This document shows positions 8,010-14,727 of a DNA stretch of 14,727 nt, in pieces. This stretch comes from Oscillospiraceae bacterium (GTDB lineage Bacteria; Bacillota; Clostridia; Oscillospirales; Oscillospiraceae). The position numbers were made by a program, and so were the translations under genes. Positions within the stretch are counted from its first letter, which is position 1; each line of letters opens with the position of its first letter. Where the stretch lies: the NCBI GenBank assembly GCA_031280325.1, contig JAITGW010000037.1, positions 1 through 14,727 on the forward strand, written 5' to 3'. The notes below the pieces were generated by a model that was not told where the DNA came from, did not search any database, and saw only the letters and a list, made by a program, of their open reading frames with translations.

Positions 8010-8473
8010 TTACCCGTGCCCGGGCGGAGTGTCTCCCGGAAGCATGATAAGGAACAAACTCGCGGCGGCGTGGAAGAAAAGGTGAGCGCACTCCTGCACA
8101 AAATATTGAATCCATTCGGCGGCGGTCGCGCGGCTGACCGGGGAGAGGGCAAGGATTGCTGCGGGCGTCGGAGTCAAGCAATATCGCAAATAAAAGGAAC
8201 GCGACGATGGAGAATACTATCGCGCCCAAAACGATCCGACAAATACGCGCGCCGCACACCCGCGTGATCATTTGGAACATGAAAACGCCGGCGTGCTGAG
8301 GCAAGCGCCGCGAATGCGGCCGTCACAAGCAGAGACTGCCATGGGCGTACCTCATAGAAGAGCACGCCGGGGTAAAAGCCGAGACTAACGTGGATTATCT
8401 CAATGACGCAGCGTTCGACGAACAACAAAAACATCGCGGTCGCGTATGCGGCGAGCATTTCAAAAAAACGCAA
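8010..8473 (-). pseudogene. Broken or frameshifted small four-helix membrane protein gene inside the ATPase operon
   Basis: I do not recognise this gene. From a TTG at 8473, with AAAAGG about 11 bases upstream, one frame reads 'MRFFEMLAAYATAMFLL' and on to 'WQSLLVTAAFAALASA'. A second frame then carries 'AGVFMFQMITRV' and 'VLGAIVFSIVAFLLFAILL' (about 8300-8175). A third ends 'ATAAEWIQYFVQECAHLFF', 'ASLFLIMLPGDTPPGHG' with TAA at 8010-8012. Joined, they make about 150 residues with four membrane segments, each piece in GC-rich coding style. Two changes of the same direction (one extra base each) are needed. Stops in the other frames place the first between about 8322 and 8290 and the second between 8216 and about 8170. 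It could be a decayed gene or sequence errors. Its place, 16 bases after F, suggests it was once part of the operon. Confidence 0.6.
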
Positions 8474-8489
8474 ACGGCGCGAAGCCTTT

Positions 8490-8807
8490 TCACTGCAATA
8501 TATCAGCGCCGACGGCGCGAATCACGGATTCACGGAGCCGTGCGAGTCCCGCGCCGGTCGCGCCCTCACGTCCGGGAATAAGCACGATTGCGGGCGTGAG
8601 GTTGCTGCGGTGACGGTCAAGCTCCGAAGCGAGCATAACTCCGAGCTTTTCTTCGATATATACAATCGCGTAAGACGCGTCTCCCGAGGTCACGTGGCGC
8701 AGAGCGCTGCGCGCGCCGTCCGCGTCGGATGCGGGAAACGTATCAAGTCCGAGGGCGCGAAAGCCCAGAACAGTATCGATAGAGCCGATAACGGCAAGCT
8801 TATTCAT
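8490..8807 (-). CDS. ntpG: V/A-type ATPase subunit F (central shaft; NtpG in E. hirae)
   Basis: Subunit F binds subunit D near the base of the head and is part of the rotating shaft. The 105-residue product starts 'MNKLAVIGSIDTVLGF', followed by 'RALGLDTFP', the typical N-terminal Rossmann-like strand and helix of the family, and then 'YAIVYIEEKLG' and 'TPAIVLIPGREGATG'. The ATG at 8807 overlaps the subunit C stop as ATGA and has GGAGGAG about ten bases upstream. The open frame extending 28 codons further upstream lies inside subunit C and is not used. Its size (about 100 residues) is normal. It is followed on the minus strand by the frameshifted membrane gene, where E. hirae has ntpA directly. 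Confidence 0.93.
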   Translation of the reverse strand: MNKLAVIGSIDTVLGFRALGLDTFPASDADGARSALRHVTSGDASYAIVYIEEKLGVMLASELDRHRSNLTPAIVLIPGREGATGAGLARLRESVIRAVGADILQ

Positions 8808-9799
8808 CGTTTCGTCCGCTCCTCCAATGTATGCGCGGGAACGCCGGCGCGCAGACCGATAAGCGCAACGCGCAACGCCGTAAGCTCCCAATCAAGCGCG
8901 ATAAGATACCAAATCACAGCCGCAGCGCCGAAAGCAACATAACGATACGGCTCTATATAGGAATATACGGCGCCGCCGAGCGCAAGCTCAAACGCGGTAA
9001 GACCGCCGCCGGACATTGCCGATTCCGCGAGGAGGGCCGCCGGCTGAAGCTCCGGCGCGGAAAATATCTGCGCCGCGGCAGACGGCGCGTTAAGCAGAGA
9101 TAACACGGACGCGGTGTCCGCGTTGCCGCCCGGAATAATAAGCTCCGGCACAAGCGAGTATGCGTCAAGCACGCGCCTTGCGCGCACGATTGTGCGCAGA
9201 TTCGCGACGTCAATCATCAGACGCGTATAGCCCGGAAGGACGGCAACACCGCTTTGCGCGCAAAGCGCGAGCATTTCGCGGAACTGAAAGCGGTCAGCCG
9301 ACGCGTCGGCAAGCTGAGGATTACCCGTCGAGGAAAGGATTTCGAGCCCGTCTGAGAGTGCAGTGCCGAGAAGTCCGGGAAGCTCCGCAGTATCGCGCAA
9401 GAGAAACGCTTCCGCCATTTTTTCCGGCGCGACGCGGCCGGAGTGTGACATGATCCGCGCGGCGTCCTCATCCGCGCCGTATGCCTTAACGAGGCATTTA
9501 ACGTTGTGATAATCGTACTTCAGGCGGAAAATGTCAAGAAGCGGCGCGGCTTCGCTTTCGCCCAGCTCCAGAAATATTTGCGCGCGGCGAGCCGAGAGCG
9601 CCTCGTCAATGCGAAAAGCGTCCATATCCGACATGTCGGGATATCCGCACTCGGAAGCGATGCGCGCAGCCTCCCGGAAATCGCCGCCGGAGATCATCCG
9701 CGCAAGCCTTTCGGGGGAGATCATCCGCGCCTCCCATGCGCTTACCTGCGCCGCGACGGCAAGCAGCTGCCCGTCACGGATATTTTTTTGCTTAGGCAA
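8804..9799 (-). CDS. ntpC: V/A-type ATPase subunit C (collar, V-type d homologue)
   Basis: Subunit C is the funnel-shaped protein that links the central shaft D-F to the membrane K ring. The 331-residue product is helical and has the family pattern 'LLAVAAQVSAWEARMISPE' near its start, 'DIFRLKYDYHNVKCLVKA' (about 88-105), and near the end 'YRYVAFGAAAVIWYLIALD' and 'LTALRVALIGLRAGVP'. The start is TTG at 9799: it follows AGGCGGGTG by a few bases, and starting at the next ATG (residue 26) would remove the conserved first helix. It lies 15 bases after subunit E and overlaps F by four bases. Sequence conservation is weaker than for A and B, as usual for this subunit. Confidence 0.92.
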   Translation of the reverse strand: MPKQKNIRDGQLLAVAAQVSAWEARMISPERLARMISGGDFREAARIASECGYPDMSDMDAFRIDEALSARRAQIFLELGESEAAPLLDIFRLKYDYHNVKCLVKAYGADEDAARIMSHSGRVAPEKMAEAFLLRDTAELPGLLGTALSDGLEILSSTGNPQLADASADRFQFREMLALCAQSGVAVLPGYTRLMIDVANLRTIVRARRVLDAYSLVPELIIPGGNADTASVLSLLNAPSAAAQIFSAPELQPAALLAESAMSGGGLTAFELALGGAVYSYIEPYRYVAFGAAAVIWYLIALDWELTALRVALIGLRAGVPAHTLEERTKR

Positions 9800-9814
9800 T
9801 ACAGCTCACCCGCC

Positions 9815-10414
9815 TTAGGTAAACAAAATTTCGGCAACGTCCGGCTCAAACTTCGCCCGATAATAGCCCACAAGCGCGGGCAGAGAGCAGTTGACCTCAA
9901 TGTCGCCGCCGGAGACAATGAGTCCGCCGGGAATATCCCTCGTATCCGCCGACAACGTCAAAAGCGCGGGACGCCCCGCTGTTTTTAGCGCGGTGTTCGC
10001 GGCGTCCGTAACAAGCGCGCCGATTTCATCACGGTCGGCGGGGGAGAATATAAGAGCTTCACTGCCGGTTTTTGCGTTGGAATAAGCGAGCTTTGCGAGG
10101 AACGCGCAGTATCGGGGCTGCGGAAGCTCGCGCAGCGCGGTCACGGCGGCGTCAAACGTCTCTCCCATGAGGAGCTGTTTTTCGGCGAGTACGCGCTTCT
10201 GAAAATCAAGCGCATGGGCGCCGCGCGCCCGCTCAAAGCGCGTGTTGGCCTCTTCGGCGCCGAGACGGAGCGCGGCGGCATATCTTTCGCGCTCTGCCGC
10301 GGCGTATTTTTCCCGAATTGCCGTGAGATCGGCGGCGGACTGCGCGTCAATTTTGGCGCACTGCTCCTCCGCGTCAAGGTCGATACGCGCGATGATTCTG
10401 GAAATGCCGGTCAT
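9815..10414 (-). CDS. ntpE: V/A-type ATPase subunit E (peripheral stalk)
   Basis: Subunit E pairs with the small H/G-type subunit to form the peripheral stalks that hold the head still. The product of about 199 residues has an alanine-, glutamate- and arginine-rich N-terminal helix that looks like a coiled coil ('AERERYAAALRLGAEEAN' and similar, to about residue 80). A globular domain follows, with 'IPGGLIVSGGDIEVNCSLP', the family's C-terminal signature, near residues 165-182. Two starts are possible: GTG at 10417, which overlaps the K stop by four bases, or ATG at 10414, which overlaps by one (TGATG). I chose the ATG; the difference is one residue. It lies 15 bases before subunit C. Confidence 0.93.
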   Translation of the reverse strand: MTGISRIIARIDLDAEEQCAKIDAQSAADLTAIREKYAAAERERYAAALRLGAEEANTRFERARGAHALDFQKRVLAEKQLLMGETFDAAVTALRELPQPRYCAFLAKLAYSNAKTGSEALIFSPADRDEIGALVTDAANTALKTAGRPALLTLSADTRDIPGGLIVSGGDIEVNCSLPALVGYYRAKFEPDVAEILFT

Positions 10415-10881
10415 CACTGGACCTTACCGAGAAGGAAGATGGAGACAAGCAGCGACAGGATCGCATAGAACTCAACCGTTGCGCAAAGCAGCATACCTTT
10501 TGAGAAATCCTTTGGCTGTTTGGCAAGGATTTTCATCGACGCGACAGCGACGCGACCCTGTGCAATCGCTGAAATGAGGCCGCCGATTCCAACAGGCAGA
10601 CATGCGAACAGAAGCGCAAGGCCGGTCTGCACCGGCATACCAATTGAAATTTTGCCCATGGCGATCATCGCGACGACGAAGCCGTAAATCCCCTGCGTTC
10701 CCGGAAGAACCTGAATCATGATCGCGCGCATACCTTTTTGGGGATCCTCGCTTGTGACGCCGGCGCCGGCTTCGCCCGCGATTCCCGTTCCTTTCGCGCT
10801 GCCCACGCAGGCAAGGATGACGCCGAGACCAACACCGAGAATTCCGAATGCGGCGCCGCCGAAGTTATCAAAGAAAGCCAT
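10414..10881 (-). CDS. ntpK: V/A-type ATPase subunit K (proteolipid ring, Na+-type)
   Basis: Subunit K forms the rotating membrane ring that carries the ions. The 155-residue product has four membrane helices arranged as two hairpins, the double-size proteolipid of bacterial V-type enzymes. The ion-binding carboxylate Glu137 is in 'LLCATVEFYAIL'. Leu59, Thr62, Gln63 and Tyr66 in 'VLPGTQGIYGFV', together with Gln108 in 'ISAIAQGR', fall exactly two positions below Leu61, Thr64, Gln65, Tyr68 and Gln110 of the E. hirae Na+-binding NtpK, whose glutamate is 139. The first hairpin has no carboxylate in its second helix, also as in NtpK. A strong AAGGAGG lies nine bases before the ATG, which suits a subunit needed in many copies. 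Confidence 0.97.
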   Translation of the reverse strand: MAFFDNFGGAAFGILGVGLGVILACVGSAKGTGIAGEAGAGVTSEDPQKGMRAIMIQVLPGTQGIYGFVVAMIAMGKISIGMPVQTGLALLFACLPVGIGGLISAIAQGRVAVASMKILAKQPKDFSKGMLLCATVEFYAILSLLVSIFLLGKVQ

Positions 10882-10890
10882 TTTATATAT

Positions 10891-10897
10891 CCTCCTT
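10891..10897 (-). promoter_or_regulatory. Strong ribosome binding site of ntpK overlapping the ntpI stop
   Basis: AAGGAGG on the minus strand begins within the TAA stop of the preceding gene (10896-10898) and lies nine bases before the K start codon. It is among the best Shine-Dalgarno matches in the window. Confidence 0.75.
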
Positions 10898-12836
10898 ATT
10901 TATTGATTATGTCATAGTGCCGCGAAATAACGCGGAGCGGTGAAAACGCGCGCCCGCCGTCCTTGTAGAATTTGCCGAAATATTCAAGGCATTGCAGGCG
11001 CAGGTCGTGTACGTAACAGCCGATTAGGTTAAGTCCGAGGTTCAGCGCGTGACCGATGACCGCGATGGGGATAAATGCGATTACACTTCCCGGCTTGGCG
11101 GCGATTTCGTTGAACGCGTTGGCGATCGCCCCTCCCGCCAGCATGAGAGCCATAATGCGCGCATAGGACAGCACATCGCCGAAAAAGCCCGTGATGTTGT
11201 AGAGGCTTGCGATCCCGCCGATGATTTTTCCGGGGATCGATGGGCTTGCGCGGCCCTGCGTCGCGATGAGCGCGGCAACGCCGGCGATGGTGACAATCCA
11301 GGTGATTCCAAGCGCTCCGAGACCGATTCCCGCGAACAGAATCCACCACGGCACGGCGGAGCAAATCCCGTCCAGCGCGTGACCGTCCTTGATCTTCTTG
11401 ATCATATTAATCGCCATGCCGGTGATAATCTGCACTCCGCCGAGGGCGAGCGCGCCGTAAAGCAGGGCATACGTGTCGCGCATGGGGTCAAAGAGCGGAG
11501 TGTAAGGCGGGGTGTAGCTCAACCCGACAAGCGGAGCAATAAGCGCCGGAGCGTTTCCGAAAAAGCTGACGGTAAGAGCGCCGGCGATAATTGTACCGAT
11601 CCCGCACAGCAGCAGCATTCCCGCGAAAGAACCAATGCCGCCGCGCGGCTTTGCCTTGAAGCGATAGATCAGCGCGGCGAGAACCATAAGCAGACCATAA
11701 CCCATGTCCGCCATCATAAGCGAGAAAAAAAGGATAAAAAACGGAGCCATAAGCGGATTTGGATCGACGCCGTCATAAGCCGGAAGGGAATACATCTCCG
11801 TAACCATGTTCAGCGGACGAGTCAGCGCGTTGTTGTCAAGCCGCACGGGCACAAACGGATATTCCTCCGGCGCGGGATCGGAGACCTCGTGCGCGCACTC
11901 GAACTTTGCGAGCATTTTCATGACACGATCTTCGTCCCGCGCGGGGAACCATCCGGTCATCGAGACGGTTGCGTCAGATTCCAGCACCAGCGCGGCGCAG
12001 TCGTCCCGCGCCGCGATGGTGAGCGCGCGGTCATACGCGCGCCGCAAACGGTCGGCGTGCGCGGTGCTTTCAATTATCTCCGAGATGAGATTTTCACGGT
12101 CGCTTTGCAGAGCTTCAAGCCGGGCACGGACGCGCGAAATTGCCTCTCTCGCGGTTGAGCGCTCGTCGCGCGGCGCTGTCTGCGCGAACGCAAAGCCGGA
12201 CAGGGCGGAGAGCAGCGCGGACTCATCATCGCGCCAGTAAATCAGAGAGATATTGCGGACGCCGCCAGCCTGCGAAATCTCGAAAATTTGCGCCCGAGGC
12301 ACGTGGTCCGCCACGGCGCGCTCAGCGGCGAGGAGGTGCACGGAGGCGGAAATAGATCCAAACATTACGCCGACGCGCGCCGTGCCGGTCTCGCCCAGCG
12401 GAAGAGTCATGCGCTCCCACGGCAGGAGCGCCGCGAGCCGCGCGCCCTCTCGCGTTTCCTCCATGGAAATGTGACGCAGCCGCGCGCTGATCTCGTCAAG
12501 CCGCTCGGCAAGCTCAAGCGCGGCGTCATAGTCCCCGCCGTCGAGTATAATCTCGGGCGCAAGCTGCGCTCGCGGCGTGAAAATACCGGATTTTTCGGTT
12601 AAGTAAGGCGCGATAACGTCAAGCGCGCGGACAAAAACATGCGCCTGCGCCATCGCCGCCTCGCCGGAAGAGCTTTTGGGAGATAAGACGAGTTCTGCGC
12701 TCGTCCGCTCGTCCGGCGGAAGCGCCGACGGGTTGGCCGGCTCTACAAGACCGAGCAGAATAAGCTCGTGAAAGAGCCGTTCACAGTCGGCGCGCACGGC
12801 GATTACGCGCAGCTTGCGCATTTTTGTGATAGCCAT
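10896..12836 (-). CDS. ntpI: V/A-type ATPase subunit I (membrane stator, a-subunit homologue)
   Basis: Subunit I provides the two ion half-channels next to the K ring and anchors the stalks. The 646-residue product has a cytoplasmic N-terminal half (to about residue 350) that begins 'MAITKMRKLRVIAVR' and contains coiled-coil-like helices near 105-130 and 225-270. A membrane half follows, with about seven or eight helices from 'FFILFFSLMMADMGYGLLM' (366-384). 'GDVLSYARIMALMLA' (553-567) carries Arg560, matching the essential arginine of the family (Arg735 in yeast Vph1). The tail 'CLEYFGKFYKDGGRAFSPL' is also typical. Length is normal. The ATG shares one base with the stop of the upstream stalk gene (TGATG). 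Confidence 0.96.
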   Translation of the reverse strand: MAITKMRKLRVIAVRADCERLFHELILLGLVEPANPSALPPDERTSAELVLSPKSSSGEAAMAQAHVFVRALDVIAPYLTEKSGIFTPRAQLAPEIILDGGDYDAALELAERLDEISARLRHISMEETREGARLAALLPWERMTLPLGETGTARVGVMFGSISASVHLLAAERAVADHVPRAQIFEISQAGGVRNISLIYWRDDESALLSALSGFAFAQTAPRDERSTAREAISRVRARLEALQSDRENLISEIIESTAHADRLRRAYDRALTIAARDDCAALVLESDATVSMTGWFPARDEDRVMKMLAKFECAHEVSDPAPEEYPFVPVRLDNNALTRPLNMVTEMYSLPAYDGVDPNPLMAPFFILFFSLMMADMGYGLLMVLAALIYRFKAKPRGGIGSFAGMLLLCGIGTIIAGALTVSFFGNAPALIAPLVGLSYTPPYTPLFDPMRDTYALLYGALALGGVQIITGMAINMIKKIKDGHALDGICSAVPWWILFAGIGLGALGITWIVTIAGVAALIATQGRASPSIPGKIIGGIASLYNITGFFGDVLSYARIMALMLAGGAIANAFNEIAAKPGSVIAFIPIAVIGHALNLGLNLIGCYVHDLRLQCLEYFGKFYKDGGRAFSPLRVISRHYDIINK

Positions 12837-13150
12837 CAGCCAGCCACGATCCTCTCGACGATGAGACGAACGGCGTCGGGCAGCTTCTTCTCGGCGTGTG
12901 CGCGGACGGCGGCGCGGCGGTTGTCGGATTTATACTCCATCTCCCGCGCGTCCTCTTCGATTTTGAGGTCAATTTCGCGGTTAAGATTCTCAATATCGGC
13001 GGCGACGCCGCAAAGCGACGCGGCAAGAGCGTCCTGCCCCGCCTGTTCCGCGGAGGCAACGGCGAGCCGCGCGCGCTCCGCAGCGTCGGCGAGCTGACGT
13101 TTTGCGCGCTCTTCCGCCGCGGCGATGTTGTTTAACGCTTCAAGAGACAT
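12836..13150 (-). CDS. ntpF: V/A-type ATPase small peripheral stalk subunit (H/G type; NtpF in E. hirae)
   Basis: This 104-residue, highly charged, alanine-rich protein is predicted to be one long helix ('AAAEERAKRQLADAAERAR' near the start, then 'EIDLKIEEDAREMEYK'). It ends in 'RLIVERIVAG', as the stalk partner of subunit E does. Identification rests on position (first gene, just before subunit I, as ntpF in E. hirae), size and coiled-coil composition more than on strict motifs. The ATG at 13150 has AAAGGAG eight bases upstream (13159-13165). The frame stays open to 13234, but that extension runs through the predicted promoter and encodes an unrelated cysteine-rich stretch, so it is not used. 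Confidence 0.85.
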   Translation of the reverse strand: MSLEALNNIAAAEERAKRQLADAAERARLAVASAEQAGQDALAASLCGVAADIENLNREIDLKIEEDAREMEYKSDNRRAAVRAHAEKKLPDAVRLIVERIVAG

Positions 13151-13204
13151 GGGCAAAACTCCTTTAAAAGGATAGCAATTGCATAAGACACAAAACAGCG
13201 TTTC

Positions 13205-13234
13205 ATTATACACCATAAGGAGACAGGATGACAA
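13205..13234 (-). promoter_or_regulatory. Sigma-A-type promoter of the V/A-ATPase operon
   Basis: On the minus strand TTGTCA (13229-13234) and a perfect TATAAT (13205-13210) are 18 bases apart. Transcription would start near 13198, giving a leader of about 48 bases before the first ATG at 13150. A weaker upstream pair (TTGCGT/CATAAT, also 18 bases) overlaps it. No operator was recognised beyond the large dyad further upstream. Confidence 0.75.
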
Positions 13235-13281
13235 GTAAAATTATGCGATATACTGAAATTTTTACGCAAAAATTGCGCAAT

Positions 13282-13320
13282 ACGCAGGAACAGACCGCCG
13301 CGGCGGTCTGTCTGCTGCGT
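13282..13320. repeat. 22-base perfect palindrome inside a larger inverted repeat, possible upp terminator
   Basis: A perfect palindrome with 11-base arms (ACAGACCGCCG and its complement, 13290-13311) has no loop. It is flanked by ACGCAG (13282-13287) and CTGCGT (13315-13320), which extend the stem across a small internal bulge. It begins 11 bases after the upp stop on the minus strand. There is no T-run directly after it, so it is either a weak or factor-assisted terminator or a protein-binding dyad upstream of the ATPase promoter. Confidence 0.6.
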
Positions 13321-13331
13321 GCTTTGCCGTG

Positions 13332-13955
13332 TTATTTCGTTCCGTAAAGCCTGTCGCCTGCGTCGCCGACGCCGGGGACGATATACCCCGAGTCGTTAAG
13401 GCGCTCATCAAGCGCCGCGGCATAGATGTCAACGTCGGGATAGGCGCTCTCGATTGCGGATACCCCCTCCGGAGCGGCGAAAAGGCAGATCATGTTAATA
13501 TCCTTCACTCCCTGCTCCTTGAGTATTTCGATCGCGGCGAGAGCCGAGCCGCCGGTAGCGAGCATAGGGTCGAGGATAAACACCGTCTTTCGTTCAATAT
13601 CGCGCGGAACCTTGTAATAATCCTTGACGTGCTGGAGCGTTTCCTCGTCGCGGTACAGACCGATGTGCCCGAGCTTTGCGTTGGGCAGAAAGCTGAGCAA
13701 TCCGTCCACAAGCCCAAGTCCGGCGCGCAGAATCGGCAGGAACACATACTCGTTTTCGTCGATTGTATATGACGCGGTGAGGCCCATCGGCGACTCGACA
13801 GAGCCGTGCGCGCACGGAGCGTTCCGGAACGCCTCATAACACAGGATATACGCAAGCTCGCCGGCGATTTCGCGGAATTCCTTTGTGCCGGTGCGCTTGT
13901 CGCGCAAAATGCTGATTTTGTGCTTTACGGGCGTGTTTGTGATAAGATGAAGCAT
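13332..13955 (-). CDS. upp: Uracil phosphoribosyltransferase
   Basis: Upp converts uracil and PRPP to UMP and pyrophosphate, the salvage step of pyrimidine synthesis in the cytoplasm. The 207-residue product (family about 209) shows 'LPILRAGLGLVDGLL' (73-87), 'LYRDEET' (100-106), the PRPP-binding loop 'VFILDPMLATGGSA' (125-138), and the uracil-binding C-terminal 'YIVPGVGDAGDRLYGT' (191-206). All key elements are present. The ATG at 13955 has AAAAGG about eight bases upstream, inside the end of the permease gene, whose stop is only three bases away. The pair is clearly one transcription unit supplying and capturing uracil. Regulation by a PyrR-type leader could not be checked because the start of the permease lies outside the window. 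Confidence 0.97.
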   Translation of the reverse strand: MLHLITNTPVKHKISILRDKRTGTKEFREIAGELAYILCYEAFRNAPCAHGSVESPMGLTASYTIDENEYVFLPILRAGLGLVDGLLSFLPNAKLGHIGLYRDEETLQHVKDYYKVPRDIERKTVFILDPMLATGGSALAAIEILKEQGVKDINMICLFAAPEGVSAIESAYPDVDIYAAALDERLNDSGYIVPGVGDAGDRLYGTK

Positions 13956-13958
13956 GGC

Positions 13959-14727
13959 TTATGCCTTTTCGCCGAGGCGGTTCGGCAGAACGAGATTGAG
14001 CACGATGCCAAGCACGGCGGCGCTTGCGATTGCGGGGAAGTCAATGCCGAACACGGGGATATTGCCCGACAACCCGATTATGAATACGACGGCGAGAATG
14101 ATGACGTTTTTCGTATTGGCGAGATTGACTTTATTTTCAAACAGAAGCTTAAGTCCCTGCACGGCGATGAAGCCGAACGCGTATACGGATACTCCGCCGA
14201 CCACGCCCATTGGAATACTGTTGATTGCCGCCGACACGCCGCCGAAGAAAGAGACCGCGATAGCGAGGATAGCCGCGCCGACAATCGTGAACACGGAAAA
14301 ATTGCGCGTCATCGATTGCGTTGCGAGGGATTCGCCATAGCTTGTCCCTCCGGGTCCGCCAAAGAGGGAGGCCGCGATGTCGGCGATACCGTCGCCGATG
14401 AGATTAAGTCCCAGCTTTTGCTTTATGCCGAAGCTGCCCCGGCCCTTTTCCTTCGCAAGCTCGTCAACGTACAGGTCAAGCTGGAACAAATGCGCGCTTG
14501 ACTCCGGAATTGTGGCGATTGCGATCGGTGTGACCGCGATCAGCGCGACGAGGTCAAATTTCGGCAGGGTGAAGCTTGGAACCGCGAAAAAGCTTGCGGA
14601 GGAAATCGCTCCGAACGAAATCAGCTCCCACGGCGTCGCAAGCGTTACGATAACCGAAACGACATAGCCGACGAGTACGCCGAAGAGAATCGGAATCTGC
14701 CCGGGAATACCTTTGAGCGTGAGGGAG
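13959..14727 (-). CDS. uraA: NCS2 family uracil permease, N-terminus outside window
   Basis: This inner-membrane transporter imports uracil, by H+ symport in the studied family members. Only the C-terminal part of about 255 residues is present; the frame stays open to the window edge, and the TTG at 14487-14489 is an internal leucine. Visible are hydrophobic helices, 'PSFTLPKFDL', and 'ATIPESSAHLFQLD', in which Glu and His four residues apart match Glu241/His245 of E. coli UraA. 'GGTSYGESLATQSMTR' carries the glutamate equivalent to Glu290, and 'PMGVVGGVSVYAFGFIAVQG' follows. These residues distinguish a uracil/xanthine-type NCS2 carrier, and the upp gene three bases downstream points to uracil. 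The C-terminus is short and ends 'LPNRLGEKA'. Confidence 0.95.
   Translation of the reverse strand, partial: SLTLKGIPGQIPILFGVLVGYVVSVIVTLATPWELISFGAISSASFFAVPSFTLPKFDLVALIAVTPIAIATIPESSAHLFQLDLYVDELAKEKGRGSFGIKQKLGLNLIGDGIADIAASLFGGPGGTSYGESLATQSMTRNFSVFTIVGAAILAIAVSFFGGVSAAINSIPMGVVGGVSVYAFGFIAVQGLKLLFENKVNLANTKNVIILAVVFIIGLSGNIPVFGIDFPAIASAAVLGIVLNLVLPNRLGEKA

Noticed and set aside
8808..8891. N-terminal extension of subunit F to 8891
   Set aside because: It is fully inside subunit C in another frame; the ATG at 8807 overlaps the C stop as ATGA and gives the usual F start.
8016..8942. Plus-strand open frames at 8016-8267 and 8403-8942 as genes in the loose region
   Set aside because: They lack ribosome binding sites and domain signals and are antisense to F, C and the membrane gene pieces, which read as real coding on the minus strand.
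11049..12158. Long plus-strand open frame of 369 codons
   Set aside because: It is antisense to the well-supported ATPase subunit I gene, has shadow-type composition (Arg/Asp/Gly/His-rich) and no recognisable domain.
13151..13234. N-terminal extension of the small stalk subunit to 13234
   Set aside because: The extension would run through the predicted -10 and -35 region and encodes an unrelated cysteine-rich stretch; AAAGGAG precedes the ATG at 13150.
13806..14501. Plus-strand open frame of 231 codons opposite upp and uraA
   Set aside because: It is antisense to two clearly identified genes; its Asp/Glu/Arg/His-rich composition is what the complement of hydrophobic codons gives.
1..14727. 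Mobile element, CRISPR, phage or defence system
   Set aside because: No transposase, integrase, regularly spaced repeats or unusual effector domains were seen; nearly all bases belong to conserved housekeeping genes.

Overview
The window reads as a chromosomal segment of a GC-rich, Gram-positive (Bacillota/Clostridia-like) bacterium, probably an uncultured or gut-type lineage. The main evidence is the gene order DUF512 protein - der - plsY - gpsA, which is typical of Clostridia, the 'GSGN-x-GLTNF' style of PlsY, and a V/A-type ATPase operon with the same subunit order as the Enterococcus hirae ntp operon. The lineage is an inference; there is no rRNA or tRNA here to confirm it.

Plus strand, 1-4043: a 5'-truncated DUF512/radical-SAM family protein, the two-GTPase-domain ribosome assembly factor Der, the acyl-phosphate:glycerol-3-phosphate acyltransferase PlsY, and glycerol-3-phosphate dehydrogenase GpsA. 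GpsA makes sn-glycerol-3-phosphate and PlsY acylates it, so these two genes supply the first steps of phospholipid synthesis. A 9-bp hairpin with T-runs on both sides (4066-4089) separates this block from the convergent minus-strand block.

Minus strand, 13150 down to 4128: one long V/A-type ATPase operon, in transcription order H(G-type stalk)-I-K-E-C-F-[broken membrane gene]-A-B-D. Most junctions overlap by 1-4 bases or are under 20 bases apart. A good sigma-A type promoter (TTGTCA, 18-base spacer, TATAAT) lies 55 bases upstream of the first start codon. A and B form the hexameric head, D and F the central shaft, C the coupling collar, E and H the peripheral stalks, and I plus the K ring the ion-translocating membrane motor. 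The K subunit carries all the side chains known to bind Na+ in E. hirae NtpK, so the pump is predicted to move sodium.

Minus strand, 14727 down to 13332: a uracil salvage pair, the NCS2 uracil permease (cut by the window end) and uracil phosphoribosyltransferase, three bases apart. A large inverted repeat lies between upp and the ATPase promoter.

The main oddity is the segment 8010-8473 between ATPase F and A. It encodes a four-helix membrane protein only if the reading frame is changed twice, so it is either a decaying accessory gene or a place with sequence errors. No mobile element, CRISPR array, RNA gene or defence-like system was seen; most of the window is conserved housekeeping DNA.
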